Shown: positions 1 to 14,100, counted from the stretch's first letter. The stretch is DNA of 64,000 bases from Heterodera schachtii (GCA_023374025.1 SIJG01000176.1:119083-183082); one strand, 5' to 3'. Translations and numbers: made by a program. Notes: generated by a model from the letters alone, not told the origin.

Positions 1-32
1 TGGAGCGGATCACTCCGATCCACCATTCGTGG
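1..32. repeat. GC-rich imperfect palindrome at window edge
   Basis: The first 22 bases read almost the same on both strands: GGAGCGGATC on one side, GATCGGAGTG on the other strand. G+C is far above the surrounding DNA. It looks like the end of a mobile element or hairpin cut by the window edge. The partner end is not visible, so the family is unknown. Confidence 0.4.
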
Positions 33-2785
33 TTTTTTTTTAATTTAAATGTGGTTGACTTTTATGTTACAGAGATTAATATTTTTATATTTTACAGATT
101 AAATAAAGCAATCTTTTCTTATTGTTAATTTTAATGCTTTTAAATTTTTTATTGCTATTTTTTGATTAATTATTAGATATGTTCAGTATTTTCTGATCTA
201 ATATATGTTATTTATTAGTTCATTTATAGTGGTATATTTTATTGTAAAAAAATTTATTTTAAAATATTAAATAATGAAATTTAAATAAATTTTCATGATG
301 AATAATAATTTGAGTACTAAATTTTTAATTTTAGCTTGTAAATAAATAAATAATTGATTTTAATCGTATTAAATGTTATGGTAATTAGTTATCCTACGTC
401 ATTTGGGATAACTACTTGGGTAATATTTATTTACATGAAGGTCATGGACAAATCCTATTTGTTATTCCATTTGTTAGTTTTATTTAAAAGATTTGATTTA
501 ATAAAAAAACGAAATAAATCTGACATTTGATTTAATTAGATTATTATTATTCCAGCATTATTTTTAAACGCATTTTTTTTTGAATTTTAAAGATTTTTTG
601 TATTAATTAATTCTTCTTATCTTATATAATAAAAAGTGTATTTTTTTCTTTAAAATTTATCGTTTTTGACATTACCTTTCTAATATTATTTTTATGATAA
701 AGAAACGATTTTTTTTATTAATTACCATAAAAAAGGCAAATTCGGTCTAATATAAAATTATTATTTTTAATTTAAAAATTTTTCTTTCATTACGATACAT
801 TTAATTTTTAGATAGCAATGTCTGTAGAATAATTTTAATTATTATTTTTTGCTTGATATAGTTAATAAGCAAAGGAAAGCTTAAATTCTATAAAAATTTT
901 ACATTCTGTAGTCCATATTTTTTTATAGTGAACGACTTTATTAGTGTCTTGATATTTATTTGAATAATTTTTCTTTTAATTGATTGATTTTAATAAGGAT
1001 AAATTTAAATAAAATGTAAGTTTTATTAATTAAAAATAATAATTTTAAAGTACAAATAGATTTAATCTAATCATATTTCAAGTAAATTCCAATATGTTAT
1101 CAAGTTATTTAGATTTTTAAATTGTTTTTTGATAAAATAATTTATTTATTAAGAAGAGAAATATTAGCTATTATCCCTAGTCTAGGTTCTTTTCTTCTTC
1201 TTCTTTTTTTGGCATGAAATTTTTATTAGCTAGTTTGGTTTTTTGTACAATTTAATTTATTTACAATTACTTTTATATTTGTTAATTTTATTTATGGTTA
1301 TTAATTAGATTAAAAATTTTTATGTTTATGATTGTTATTGTTTTATATTTTTTATTTTTTATAATGAAAGAATTTATTAGCGTCTTGACATTTATTTAAT
1401 AATTTAAGAATAATTATATTTTTAGGTTTAAGCGGCCAAACTAATGTGTATTTTTTTGGTCAAAAATAAATCCTTAACGAATAACTATTAATTATTTTTT
1501 AACATAAAGGCGCGATTATTTAATGATTGAATTAACTTTATTTTATTTTTTGTTCTCATTGCTAGATTTATAGTTCTTTTAAAATTGTTTATTTTCTAAA
1601 TTATTTTTTCTTTTTTTAATGACATTATAATTTTCATATATTTTTAAAAAATGCAGAAAGATCTGTTTTTAAATGAAAAATCATGATTTATCAAAATTAA
1701 GATTTTTTAAAGATTGAGCAGTCCGATTTGTTGAATTCATCTTAATTTTAATATATTTCACATAAATTTAAAATTTTTTACTTATTTTTTTTAAATTCTT
1801 GTAGCATTAATATTTTCAAATAGAAAAATTTTAAAAATAAATTTACATAATATCAATTAAATTAATTAAATTAAATTTTAAGTTTATAAATTTTTCAAGA
1901 AATTTGTTATTGAAGGGAGTCAGCAACAGATGTCTCAAATAAATATTGCATAACCATTAAAAAGGGTGTTATATAAAAACCATCAAAATTTCTGACCAAA
2001 AGTTTCTTAGAACGAATTAAATTTTTATAAAAAAATTATACAACATTTTAGCCTCCCATTAAAGGAAGAGATGAATTTTAAATTTTGGTTCAATTTATGA
2101 ACTATTTGTTGAGATGGATAATATTTGAAAGCAAGTAAATTCTCGTGATTTTCGTTTTGACGATAGCGAATTGTATCGGTTGTCCTTAAAATATACGTTG
2201 TTCTTTTTCTGTCCGATTAAAATAAATGTATTTTTCTCTTTAAAAGAATATTTTGATATTTTTTTTTTGAAAAAATCTTTCAATTATTTTTATAAATAGT
2301 GATTAATTGCTTTTTTTGTTCTTGTAACGATAGAGAGCTGAATTTTAGGTATTATACATTTAATTTTCTACTTTCAAGTACACGTAAATGCATGATTTTG
2401 CGAAATTCGGTGATATATGTCTTTTTAAATCATTTAAAAATATCTAAGATTATCATTTATTATTTTGTACATTTTTCCTTGACTTTTTATTAGTTAAATG
2501 TTTACTTAAGTATTAGGATATTGTCGGTCCATATTTATTAATGTAATTTTTGTTATGACATAGTATTTTATTCTATTCATGTTATAAATAATTACACCTA
2601 TTGTTGCTGTTATTACTTATTGATTACTTAACCCGAAAAATCTGACAGCCAAATTTGGTTATTTCATTATTTAATAAAAGAAAAGAAAAATTATTTAAAA
2701 TAATATATTGAGTGATAATTTTATTATTATAATTTACACTTATTTTTTTATTAGTTTAAGGAACTGAACAGCAAATGAAAAAAAG
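33..2785. other. AT-rich DNA, no supported gene
   Basis: This stretch is T-rich and A-rich with many homopolymer runs and short open frames of the length expected by chance. A slightly GC-raised patch at 395-470 gives short open frames on the minus strand, but stops interrupt it and no clean splice pair is seen. I see no gene, RNA or mobile element that I can support. Confidence 0.5.
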
Positions 2786-2880
2786 TTAAATTTTTTTTAT
2801 TTTCATGTCCATCATGGTCGTTCTGCCTTTTTTGCGGCTGACCGTCAGCTTTTTATTAAAACTGAGAAAAACTTATTGAA
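2786..2880 (-). repeat. Diverged dispersed repeat or possible 3' exon, related to 38655-38749
   Basis: On the minus strand this patch reads TTTTTCTCAGTTTTAATAAA and continues GCTGACGGTCAGC...GGCAGAACGACC. Positions 38663-38730 on the plus strand carry the same TTTTTCTCAGTTTTAATAAA followed by CTGGCGGGTCAACAGCA...AGCAGAACGATAACG. The shared part resembles a splice acceptor (pyrimidines then CTCAG). In both copies a frame after it ends in a short basic tail: RTTMMDMKIKKI then stop here, RTITIEMKLKM then stop at 38.7 kb. The open frame upstream is not conserved, so this could equally be a non-coding repeat. The homology is seen in the sequence; coding status is undecided. Confidence 0.35.
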
Positions 2881-5623
2881 TTTGATACTGAGTCTCTTTA
2901 TTCTTTTATTAATCCATCTCATAATGTGCTCTTCATAAGATGAGGTTTAACATTTATGTTGTGTGACATATTCCAAATAAAATGTAATTTATCACTTTTA
3001 AATAATATTTTATTTTTGTTATATAATTGCAACTTTATGTGAATATTTTAGAGTTAAATTAAAATTCAAAAATATTATTACAGATTTTATTGAAATGCAC
3101 AAAATTAAGCGTATTTTAGTTAATTGTATTTTTTAAATTTAATTTACTCTTGAAAATATAATTTTGAATTATTCTGGATGTTCGTTTTTGAATTTTCGTC
3201 CCTAAAATAAGTTTGGGCCGTATTTTGGAACAAATTTAAAATAATTTAAAAACTATAAAAGGTGAATTAAAAAGAACTTCATGGACGTAATAGAATAGAA
3301 ATTTTTGATAATATTAAATTAAAATTTTAAAGGAATAAATAATGTTTTTTTCTTTAACATTTGATTTGATTTTAAATTGAAAAAATCTCACTAAACAGGT
3401 CACTCTAATTTATATTCAAATAAAACGTCTAATTCTTTCTAAATAATAATTTCATTGATTAAATGAATTCAATAAATAATTAAATAATATAATTAGATTT
3501 TTAATCTTATTCTATAATTTTATTGTCAAAATTAATTTCTTCATTAATAAACACCGATCAGTTGCTAAATAATAAAATTAAAAAAGGTAATTTTGGATTT
3601 TTATCTACAATAATTTGTCATACATAATAAAGAGATTATTTTAAAAAAATTTCAATCATAAATAGTACAAACTTTGAATTTTTTTTTCTTAAATAATTTT
3701 TAAAGAAATTATTATTAAATAATAAAGAAATAATACAATATACGATATTATCTGTTTTTATAGATGAAAAAATTGTTATTTATAATTCTAATATTAATTT
3801 ATTTATATACAAAATCGTTAAAAAAAGTTCAACAAAAAAATAAACAAATATTATTTGATAATTTCTCAAGATGAAGGCGAAAAACAAATTGGATGGATTT
3901 TCTCTGAATACAAGAAAATATTTGTTAGACTTATTTAAAAGATTGGAAACTGTGCAGAAAGCCAACAAGTGAATTAGAATAATTTTTTAAGCCTAAAAAT
4001 ATTTTATTAATGAGATAATGACAGAATTATGGTTCACTGAATGTTCTTGGCAAAATGTCGAGATTAAAAAAAATTAGTAAAAAAAGAAGAAACTTAATTA
4101 AATATCACCTAAACAGATAAATAAATTGAAAAATAGAAAAATTATATGAAAATTATCATAAATATGAAAATAAAATCAATGAAAATAATAATAATAATAA
4201 ATTATTTCAATTATAAATCATCTCATGTATATAAATGCACACAACCCTCAAAGTGAAATTAATTTAAATGATTAATTTAAAATTGTTTTTTTTTTAAATT
4301 TTTTCTTTATAAATATAGAAAATCTAGGTTAAAAAGAATTTAATTGTAATATTCATAGCAAGACTTAATAAAAAATAATTTTTGTTAAAAAATTAAGTAA
4401 CGAAACAATTTAAATTCAAAATGATATTTGTTCAAAGTTAAATGACTTTTTCTTTAGCCAGAAATAATAAAAAATATTTTTATACTACTTTTAAATATAT
4501 TATTAAATATTGATGTCAATGAATTATAAATATTTTATAATTTTTTAAATTTAAACATTTGATTTTGTTTATTTCGATATTTTTAATTTTTTGCTAAAAT
4601 CATATTGAAAAAAGCTATTTTACCATAATTGTCCATTCAAAAAATAAATATGAATAAATAAATGAATTTTTATTCTTTTTTAACGCTAATGCCAAAAGCT
4701 TTCATAAAAGAAAATAAAATAATAATGTCTTTTAATTTAATGTAATAGCAATTTACAATCTATTAAAAGATTATTAGGTTGATTTTTCTAATTGTTATTT
4801 TTTCAAGTAGCTTTTCCTTTATTATTTAATAACTTCTGGATGCGTCTTTATATTGTTTTTATTTTTTAATCTATGTAATTTAATATTCATTATCATCATG
4901 CAGAGACTTAGACATTTATTGATTAATTTATATTTTTTAAAGTTTATTAACGTTGTATTAATTCATTTAGTAAATATGCTTAATTTTATTTATTTTTTGA
5001 TGATTTCAAAATGTTATTTTGACAAAGTTATTGGAAATTTTTTAATATAACATTCATGTTTGATACCATTTTTTTTGTAAATTTTTGTACTTTAATAAAA
5101 TCAAAAATTTCAAAAATCAGTTTTTGTTATTTGGAAAAAATATTATAATTTCATAAATAAATTTCAGCATTTAATTGACTAATTAGTAAAGTTTATATTT
5201 TTAGTTAATAATAAATTGTTTATTTTGAAATTTTGATTTTGATACAGGTTTCGTAAAAGGAAGTAACATAAACTTATTTATGCAATTTAAAAGCATATTA
5301 ATTTTTTGAAATATATCCATTTTTGATAAATCTCAATTTGGAATTTTCGTAAATGAAACGATGGAGAAAGAGTCAAACAAGAGAATTATAATAATCTATA
5401 ATTCAACTAAAATATCCACATAAGATTAAATAATCTACAAAGATTTTTTCATATAATTAAATGGGAAAAGTTATCAAAAATATATAATAGCAAATTTTTA
5501 ATTAAAAATATACATTTACAGTATAACTTACAAAAAAAAATAATTCACGAAGCTACACGTGGCATGAACAAATTACTTTCCTTCTTATTATTTTACCTTT
5601 TATCAAATTTTAATTTTTAACTT
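2881..5623. other. AT-rich DNA, no supported gene
   Basis: Almost pure A/T sequence with short chance open frames. No inverted termini, tandem repeats above a few units or GC-raised patches were noticed. Confidence 0.5.
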
Positions 5624-5787
5624 AATAATAAATTTTATAGAAATAGTAAAAACTTAATCTATGCTAATAATTAAAATAAATCAAAAATTTATTAAATGTT
5701 TTCAAAATAATAAATTTTATAGAAATAGTAAAAACTTAATCTATGCTAATAATTAAAATAAATCAAAAATTTATTAAATGTTTTCAA
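5624..5787. repeat. Tandem duplication, 82-bp unit, two copies
   Basis: The unit starting AATAATAAATTTTATAGAAA at 5624 is repeated at 5706. The second copy is essentially identical through TTATTAAATGTTTTCAA, after which the sequences diverge. It is a recent local duplication with no coding content. Confidence 0.9.
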
Positions 5788-8700
5788 CTAAAAATTTCTC
5801 AAAATAAAATAATCAATATGCTCTTAATCTCTAAATATTGTAATTAATTTAATATTAAGGCCACATTAATCACAGTTTGATTCAATTTTTAAATTCCAAC
5901 ATTCTTATACAGTAAATAGACCGATTAGTGAAATTTTATTTTTAGTATGAGAATAATTTATTCATTTTAATATTTAAATAGAAGTTAGAAAAAATAAAAT
6001 ATATTTTAAAAATAAAAAGAGTTTTTCCAACATCAGGTCTGAATATAAATTGTTTAAAAAGAAAAGTATTATTTGCCCAAAATTATATTTTTATTACAAA
6101 ATAACTATTTAAATAAGTATTTAATCAAATGGCCATGAGATAAATATTATCTTTTCAAATTGATCATTCCTATTTATATTTCTGTTTCGATTGTAATATC
6201 GATTATGCCAAATCCCAACTGGACAACAAGGTTTGTACTATGACAAGATTAAAAAATTACTTTACAAATCAATACTTCGAAAAAATTAGAACAATAATAA
6301 TGAAGTTTTTTGTAAACAACATAAAGTTAAAAAAATTGTTTACTTTACCATTTCTTCAAAAACCTTTTTTTAAATATCATAAAAATGAAAATTAAAATTT
6401 AACAATATTTTGTATATTTTAAAAGCAAAATACCTAATCAATGAATTTTTTTAAAAACTTTTTCCGGGCGCCCGGTTCCGGCCGGTACTTTCAAAATTCC
6501 GGTCTTTAATTCTTTTGAAAAACAATATACATAATTATAATTTAATATAATTTAAGATATTTAATTAGAAACTAAAATAAATCTTATAGCTTTATAGGGT
6601 AAAGAATTTTCTGCACAGGTGCTAGACTGAATTATTAAAGCTTTTTTATTTAAATTTTTATTTTTACTATTTTAATTTAGTTCATTTGGTATCTATCATA
6701 AATAAATTATTTTTATTGTATTAAAAAAATTTTTCATTAAATTTATTATACGAAATTTAATGCTTTTGATCTTAAAAAATAATTATAATTTTCTTAATGA
6801 ATTAAAATTATATGTAATAAGAAAATGTTTTTTTGATATATTTTCATTTATTAATCCAAAAACAATTTTTTATATAATATTCATGGCACAATGATATTAA
6901 AATCAGTCTTTACTAAATATAATTTAAAAGATAACTGTTTTTATAAATATATTTTTCTAACATTAACATTTTAATTATTTTTTATAATCATTGATAATTT
7001 TGTTATTTAATGAATTGTTTTTTTAAAATTACTTTACTTCAAAAAACCATGTCGAAAGCGGTGATCGGCGTTATATTCTATTCCTACACATTTATATCTC
7101 TTTGTTTTAATTTAAATTCTAATCCTTACCATTTTAGCATTTTGATGATTATTCTTTCTTGTGAAATAAAATAAATTTAAAAAAATTCTAACGGCAAACA
7201 AATATAATGAACACAATTTTACAAATGAATATTTGTACAAAAAGGCATTGTTAACATCTTATTAATTTGGGAATATATTAATACATTTTTTTATATTTTT
7301 TCATTGCTTTTCAATATTTTTTATCTTACTTTGGGCATGAAAAATTTAACCATTATTAAATTCAATAAAATTAACTTATGCATTAACATTATTTTCTTAT
7401 TATCATTAACATTTTTTTTAAATTATATGCTTTAATTCTAATTTAATATAATTTATTTTTCTTTAATTCAAGTATCGAAAATTAAAATTAATTTTATCAT
7501 TTCAATTCAATCAAAAAAAACAAATGAAATTTAAATTTAATTTGAATCTCGTCTTGTTTCGCAGGTTGACGCTCTCTACACCCGCCAAATCATAATTAAT
7601 TTTTAATTAAGTTATTTGTTAGTAATTTCTTTAGAATTTAAATGTTTCATCAATAAATTCAATTTTTTTTTCTAATTTCAAATTATTTAAATTGATTTTG
7701 TTGTTAATTATTAAATTTTTTATATATAATAATGTTAATAAATTTTTGTATTAAATTTATTATTTCCATTTCCAGATAAATTTGTTTTGCCCTTACAAAA
7801 GTATTATTTCGTATAAGTTGCTCAAATTAACCTTTACTTCATTAAAATGTTTATTTTCAAATAAAATTTGATTAACGCATTTCTTATATATTCTCATTTA
7901 TAGAATTTGTAAATTCATTTATATTTTGCTCTCAATTCATTTTTTGACCTTTATTTTTTTAGTGAATGGTATAAAATTTTATTTAAATATTTTAATTAAA
8001 AAGACAAGAAAAATACAAAAAATAAAATCTCTGTTTAACCAAAATATCTTTAGAAAAGTAAAAAAATTTGTAGAATAAATTATATGCCATTTATTACACC
8101 GATAATAGATAAAAAGCAATATCCTTTAAAGAATAAGTTTATCTAATAAATTAACAGATTTTTAAGTTATATTTAATTTCTTAAATAAAAATTTTGTATA
8201 AAATTTATCTCGGATGATCATATCACCCTACCAACATTTGATTAATTTTATTTAATATATAACTATATATTTAATATTGATAAAATTATATTATATTTCT
8301 TTAATTCTCGCTAACATTTCATTTGACTTTTTCATATAAATTAAATTTTTTGTTAATAAACATTTAAAAAATCTTTTTTACCTAATAATACCCTTTGATA
8401 ATTTTACGGATTTATTATATATTTTTGATCTTTTAATATCGCCTTATGCCTTTCTTTTTAATTTGAGGTGGACAAAGCTGCCAATTTCAAATAATTTAAT
8501 TATTCAATTTATTAATTTAACAAATAAAAATGGCAAATGCTGCCTCTAATCCTCCTGCTAGGCTAGCCTTATTTTATATTCTATGTTCCATAGTTAAAAT
8601 AGATCATAATGTTCAAACACATATTTTAAATAACCATTTATTAAATCTAATATGGTTTTTTATCGTTTAAAATAAAAAATATTTATTTATGATGTGATGG

Positions 8701-9141
8701 AAATTTTGAGATAAATTTCTATAAAATTTTTTATTAATAATAAATAAATAATATTTATGAAATCAAATTAAATGATTTGTAATCATTAATCATTTAGTTT
8801 TGGTAATTTTTGACCATTGCAAGTATGAATAAAGATACTTATATTCTTTAATTCTAATTGCTTATTTTGAATTATGATTAGATTTAGACATAATTCTAAT
8901 TTTTGATTTGAATTTTTATTTTTATTTTAATAAGACATTTTTTATGGGTAGATATCAAAAAAATAAATCAAATATAAGTTTTTAGATTTTCAAAATAATT
9001 ATTTAATTTATTATTATTATTATTATTTTCTTGTTTAATATTTGTTTTGGCGCTATAACTGCGAACTAAATAAATTATATTTTCTTAATTGAATGATAAC
9101 AGTATGATTTTAAAAATTAAATATTTATATTATAAATACCC
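5788..9141. other. AT-rich DNA with one GC palindrome, no supported gene
   Basis: Apart from the GC palindrome listed at 6464 this stretch is AT-rich. An 83-codon open frame without an early ATG runs 6144-6395 and passes a modest GC patch (CAACTGGACAACAAG followed by GTTTGT). At this base composition a few open frames of that length are expected by chance in a window of this size, so I do not call it a gene. Confidence 0.4.
6464..6505. repeat. GC-rich CCGG palindrome
   Basis: A perfect 12-base palindrome CCGGGCGCCCGG is followed by TTCCGGCCGGTAC and a further CCGG motif, inside otherwise AT-rich DNA. It resembles the CCGG/GGTACC-rich patches at 27531 and 60683 and is probably a remnant of the same kind of GC-rich repeat. 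Confidence 0.5.
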
Positions 9142-9303
9142 ATGGCGAGGTCTTCGTTATTTGGATTGAGAAAAGTCATTGAGTTACCATTTTTTCTTGT
9201 TGAATTTGTAATTTATAATCATTTTATTATAGATACATATAAGTATATGTATATTTTTCTTTTATTCAGTTTTTTAAATTTTTATTTTTATGATATAAAT
9301 TAA
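9142..9303 (+). CDS. Possible small ORF or first exon, hypothetical
   Basis: An ATG in a good context (ACCCATGGCG) opens a 53-codon frame. It begins MARSSLFGLRKVIELPFFLV, has a raised G+C at its start, and becomes AT-rich and hydrophobic after about codon 15. A TATA-like run (TATATTATAAATA) lies just upstream. A GTAATT donor candidate sits after residue 24 at 9213, so only the first part may be exonic. No family is recognised. It may be a chance frame. Confidence 0.2.
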   Translation: MARSSLFGLRKVIELPFFLVEFVIYNHFIIDTYKYMYIFLLFSFLNFYFYDIN

Positions 9304-9671
9304 TGTAATTAAAATTATTTATGCTCAGAAAAATTTATCTATGAATCTAATATTTAAATAGCTTTTAATAGAACGAAATAAAAGAAACTAATAAATGGAA
9401 TAATACAATAGGAATAATAATGATTTTTTTAATTCATTTTTAAATTTCAAGTTATTATTAGAAATTATTAGTAATAATTTCTTTAAATTATTCTAAATTT
9501 TATTTTAAAATTTAATTTGGAATATTTAGTTTTTAAAATTTTAATTTTTTTTCTTTTAAAGCTTAATATATATATATAATTTGTGATGCTATTGTGCGAC
9601 AAAAAATGACATATTGACGGTTTATAAATCCATTTAATAAAAAAACCAAATCATTTTTTATTAAAATTATT

Positions 9672-9885
9672 AGAGCTCGACCTGGACCTGGATCCAGGCC
9701 TGGATTTTTCCTGGATCCAGGCCTGGATTTTTCCTGGATCCAGGTCCAGGTCAAGGTCATTTTTCGGCAACCTGGATTTTTCCTGGACCTGGATTTTCCT
9801 GGATTTTTGTCCAGGAAATCCAGGTCCAGGTTAATTTGAAAATCCAGGTCCAGGTCCAGGCACAAAAAACCTGGATTTCCTGGAT
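9672..9885. repeat. CCTGGA/TCCAGG-rich mobile repeat, copy 1
   Basis: This stretch is built from CCTGGA, CCTGGATTTTTC and the inverse TCCAGG, so it can fold on itself extensively. It begins AGAGCTCGACCTG, and the relic at 10427 begins AGAGTTCGACCTG, showing a shared element terminus. The minus-strand open frame through it has a repetitive Asp/Leu/Gly/Pro translation that is a by-product of the repeat. The family is not recognised. Confidence 0.75.
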
Positions 9886-10426
9886 AAATTTTTTTAAAAT
9901 TTTTATGGCGAAATGTATTTAAAATTGGTATAAAATGTGCCAAAATTTTCACTCCGCCCCCTAAAAATTCTTATTCTCTTAAAAAATTGGCTCAAAATCG
10001 AAAAAAAAGTAATATAATTTTTATTTACTTGAAACTAGATAAGTATAATATAATACATAAATTTTATAAAATTATTGATGAAAATTTTCTTTTTTTTTTT
10101 GTTTTCTTGTTGTCTATTAACGCTAATAAACATTTAACTTTTAATTATTTATAATTAATGCGAAATTTTTTATTTTAATTATAACTTGGTATTTTTCAGA
10201 ACTTTTATAAATGCATATTCCTGGTAATTTTAACTTCCTTACATTGACATAATTCATCAATATTTTTACAAAAAAAAAATGCAAAATAATTTTTTTTCAT
10301 AAGTTGATTATATATATTATATCGTACCTATAAAATAATACAAAAATACAACAATTTATGTTGACTCTAAAACATTTACATGTTAAATAAATGTTAAAAA
10401 TGCTTTTTCCTAAACATATCCCTATA
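9886..10426. other. AT-rich spacer between two related repeats
   Basis: AT-rich sequence with one GC patch (CACTCCGCCCCC, 9950-9961) and no coding or repeat structure that I can support. Confidence 0.45.
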
Positions 10427-10520
10427 AGAGTTCGACCTGTATTTGGATCCAGGTCTGGATTTTACCGAATCTCAGGTACAGTTCAAGATTTAGGCACGAA
10501 AACCCTGGATTTACTGGATT
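10427..10520. repeat. CCTGGA-type mobile repeat, degenerate copy 2
   Basis: The copy starts AGAGTTCGACCTG and keeps GGATCCAGGTCTGGATTTTA and CCCTGGATTTACTGGAT, but most repeat units are mutated. Comparison with 9672 identifies the common left end. It is older or more decayed than copy 1, and the open reading frame across it is incidental. Confidence 0.6.
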
Positions 10521-10803
10521 ATTTAGAATTTGTTATTTTAATTGACCATATTTTGTTCCAAGTTATCAAAAAAAAAAAATTAAATATATTTAAAACATTT
10601 TTATCACTCTCTTTCTGAGGAGGTCAAATGTATAATTATAGATAATACGGTATTAATAATATAAGATAACAATAATTTTTCTATAATGATATGATGGTTT
10701 TTTAAATAATCATTCCATCCCATTTCTAATGATGTGAATTAATAATATGAGAAAGTCTTCACAATTTTCAAAAAAATAATTTATTAAAAAACTCGACGGT
10801 AAC

Positions 10804-11059
10804 TGTCTTTAGGCTTATTTTTGCCTATTTCGGGGTTTTATGATTAATGCCTAGGCGCCTATTTTTGTGCCTTCATCATTTTTGCGCCTAATTTTTGATT
10901 TAAATAATTCTTTTATTGATAAAATTTTTGTAATAGTAATTAAAGACCGACTAAAAAGGCATCAAAAATCGCGAAAAAGGCACTATAAAAGGCACCAAAA
11001 ATTTGAAAAAAGAGCATGAAAAGGCACGAAAACCCCCGAAAAAGGCATGAAAAAAGACA
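10804..11059. mobile_element. Inverted-repeat MITE of the GCCTAT family
   Basis: The left arm reads TGTCTTTAGGC...TTTTGCCTATTTCGGGGTTTT. The right arm is its imperfect inverse: AACCCCCGAAAAAGGCATG...AAAAAGACA. Both arms are studded with GCCT/AGGC boxes separated by T- or A-runs, as in the complete element at 42781 and the relic at 31340. No target duplication was found and no protein is encoded. It is a non-autonomous DNA element, probably hAT-type by family resemblance. Confidence 0.6.
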
Positions 11060-11199
11060 TTTAAACATTTTTTATTAAGAATTTTTAAGGAGCAAAAAAT
11101 GTAAAAGTTAACCAGAAAATTAATTTTGGTCATTAAATGATTACTAAATATTTTATAACGTTTTTCGAAGCATGAAAATTTTTAAACCTAAAATTATTT

Positions 11200-14100
11200 T
11201 ATTGTGCCTCTTATCCATGAGACACAGAAGTGAAATTTATCAGTTTTTTAAAATGTATTGTTTTGCGATGCACACTATTGTGCCTCTCATGCTTTAGAGA
11301 TAAAACATGTGTTGATTTGTCAAAACGATTTGTTTGTTATTGTATTGTTATGAGATGACACTATTGTGCTTCTTATCCATGAAACACAGAAGTGAAATTT
11401 GTCAGTTTTTAAAATGTATTGTTTTGCGATGCACACTATTGTGCCTCTAATGCTTTAGAGATAAAACATGTGTTGATTTGTCAAAACGATTTGTTTGTTA
11501 TTGTATTATTATGAGATGACACTATTGTGCTTCTTATCCATGAAACACAGAAGTGAAATTTATCAGTTTTTTAAAATGTATTGTTTTGCGATGCACACTA
11601 TTGTGCCTCTAATGCTTTAGAGATAAAACATGTGTTGATTTGTCAAAACGATTTGTTTGTTATTGTATTGTTATGAGGTGACACTATTGTGCCTCTTATC
11701 CATGAGACACAGAAGTGAAATTTATCAGTTTTTTAAAATGTATTGTTTTGCGATGCACACTATTGTGCCTCTAATGCTTTAGAGATAAAACATGTGTTGA
11801 TTTGTCAAAACGATTTGTTTGTTATTGTATTGTTATGAGATGACACTATTGTGCTTCTTATCCATGAAACACAGAAGTGAAATTTATCAGTTTTTTAAAA
11901 TGTATTGTTTTGCGATGCACACTATTGTGCCTCTAATGCTTTAGAGATAAAACATGTGTTGATTTGTCAAAACGATTTGTTTGTTATTGTATTGTTATGA
12001 GGTGACACTATTGTGCCTCTTATCCATAGACACAGAAGTGAAATTTATCAGTTTTTTAAAATGTATTGTTTTGCGATGCACACTATTGTGCCTCTAATGC
12101 TTTAGAGATAAAACATGTGTTGATTTGTCAAAACGATTTGTTTGTTATTGTATTGTTATGAGATGACACTATTGTGCTTCTTATCCATGAAACACAGAAG
12201 TGAAATTTATCAGTTTTTAAAATGTATTGTTTTGCGATGCACACTATTGTGCCTCTAATGCTTTAGAGATAAAACATGTGTTGATTTGTCAAAACGATTT
12301 GTTTGTTATTGTATTGTTATGAGATGACACTATTGTGCTTCTTATCCATGAAACACAGAAGTGAAATTTGTCAGTTTTTAAAATGTATTATTTTGCGATA
12401 CACACTATTGTGCCTCTAATGCTTTAGAGATAAAACATGTGTTGATTTGTCAAAACGATTTGTTTGTTATTGTATTGTTATGAGATGACACTATTGTGCT
12501 TCTTATCCATGAAACACAGAAGTGAAATTTGTCAGTTTTTAAAATGTATTATTTTGCGATACACACTATTGTGCCTCTAATGCTTTAGAGATAAAACATG
12601 TGTTGATTTGTCAAAACGATTTGTTTGTTATTGTATTGTTATGAGGTGACACTATTGTGCCTCTTATCCATGAAACACAGAAGTGAAATTTGTCAGTTTT
12701 TAAAATGTATTATTTTGCGATACACACTATTGTGCCTCTAATGCTTTAGAGATAAAACATGTGTTGATTTGTCAAAACGATTTGTTTGTTATTGTATTGT
12801 TATGAGGTGACACTATTGTGCCTCTTATCCATGAGACACAGAAGTGAAACTTATCAGTTTTTTAAAATGTATTGTTTTGCGATACACACTATTGTGCCTC
12901 TAATGCTTTAGAGATAAAACATGTGTTGATTTGTCAAAACGATTTGTTTGTTATTGTATTGTTATGAGGTGACACTATTGTGCCTCTTATCCATGAAACA
13001 CAGAAGTGAAATTTGTCAGTTTTTAAAATGTATTATTTTGCGATACACACTATTGTGCCTCTAATGCTTTAGAGATAAAACATGTGTTGATTTGTCAAAA
13101 CGATTTGTTTGTTATTGTATTGTTATGAGATGACACTATTGTGCTTCTTATCCATGAAACACAGAAGTGAAATTTGTCAGTTTTTAAAATGTATTATTTT
13201 GCGATACACACTATTGTGCCTCTAATGCTTTAGAGATAAAACATGTGTTGATTTGTCAAAACGATTTGTTTGTTATTGTATTGTTATGAGATGACACTAT
13301 TGTGCCTCTTATCCATGAAACACAGAAGTGAAATTTGTCAGTTTTTAAAATGTATTATTTTGCGATACACACTATTGTGCCTCTAATGCTTTAGAGATAA
13401 AACATGTGTTGATTTGTCAAAACGATTTGTTTGTTATTGTATTGTTATGAGATGACACTATTGTGCCTCTTATCCATGAAACACAGAAGTGAAATTTGTC
13501 AGTTTTTAAAATGTATTGTTTTGCGACGCACACTATTGTGCCTTTCATGCTTTAGAGATAAAACATGTGTTGATTTGTCAAAACGATTTGTTTGTTATTG
13601 TATTGTTATGAGATGACACTATTGTGCCTCTTATCCATGAAACACAGAAGTGAAATTTGTCAGTTTTTAAAATGTATTGTTTTGCGATGCACACTATTGT
13701 GCCTTTCATGCTTTAGAGATAAAACAAGTGTTGATTTGTCAAAACGATTTGTTTGTTATTGTATTGTGTGCCTCTTATCCATGAAACACAGAAGTGAAAT
13801 TTGTCAGTTTTTAAAATGTATTGTTTTGCGATGCACACTATTGTGCCTTTCATGCTTTAGAGATAAAACATGTGTTGATTTGTCAAAACGATTTGTTTGT
13901 TATTGTATTGTGTGCCTCTTATCCATGAGACACAGAAGTGAAATTTGTCAGTTTTTAAAATGTATTGTTTTGCGATGCACACTATTGTGCCTCTCATGCT
14001 TTAGAGATAAAACATGTGTTGATTTGTCAAAACGATTTGTTTGTTATTGTATTATTATGAGATGACACTATTGTGCTTCTTATCCATGAAACACAGAAGT

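Noticed and set aside
6144..6395. 83-codon open frame without an early ATG
   Set aside because: A few such frames are expected by chance at this base composition; only a short GC patch and a weak GTTTGT donor support it.
9563..9952. 129-codon minus-strand frame with Asp-Leu and Pro-Gly repeats
   Set aside because: It is the translation of CCTGGA/TCCAGG repeats; periodicity explains the open frame.
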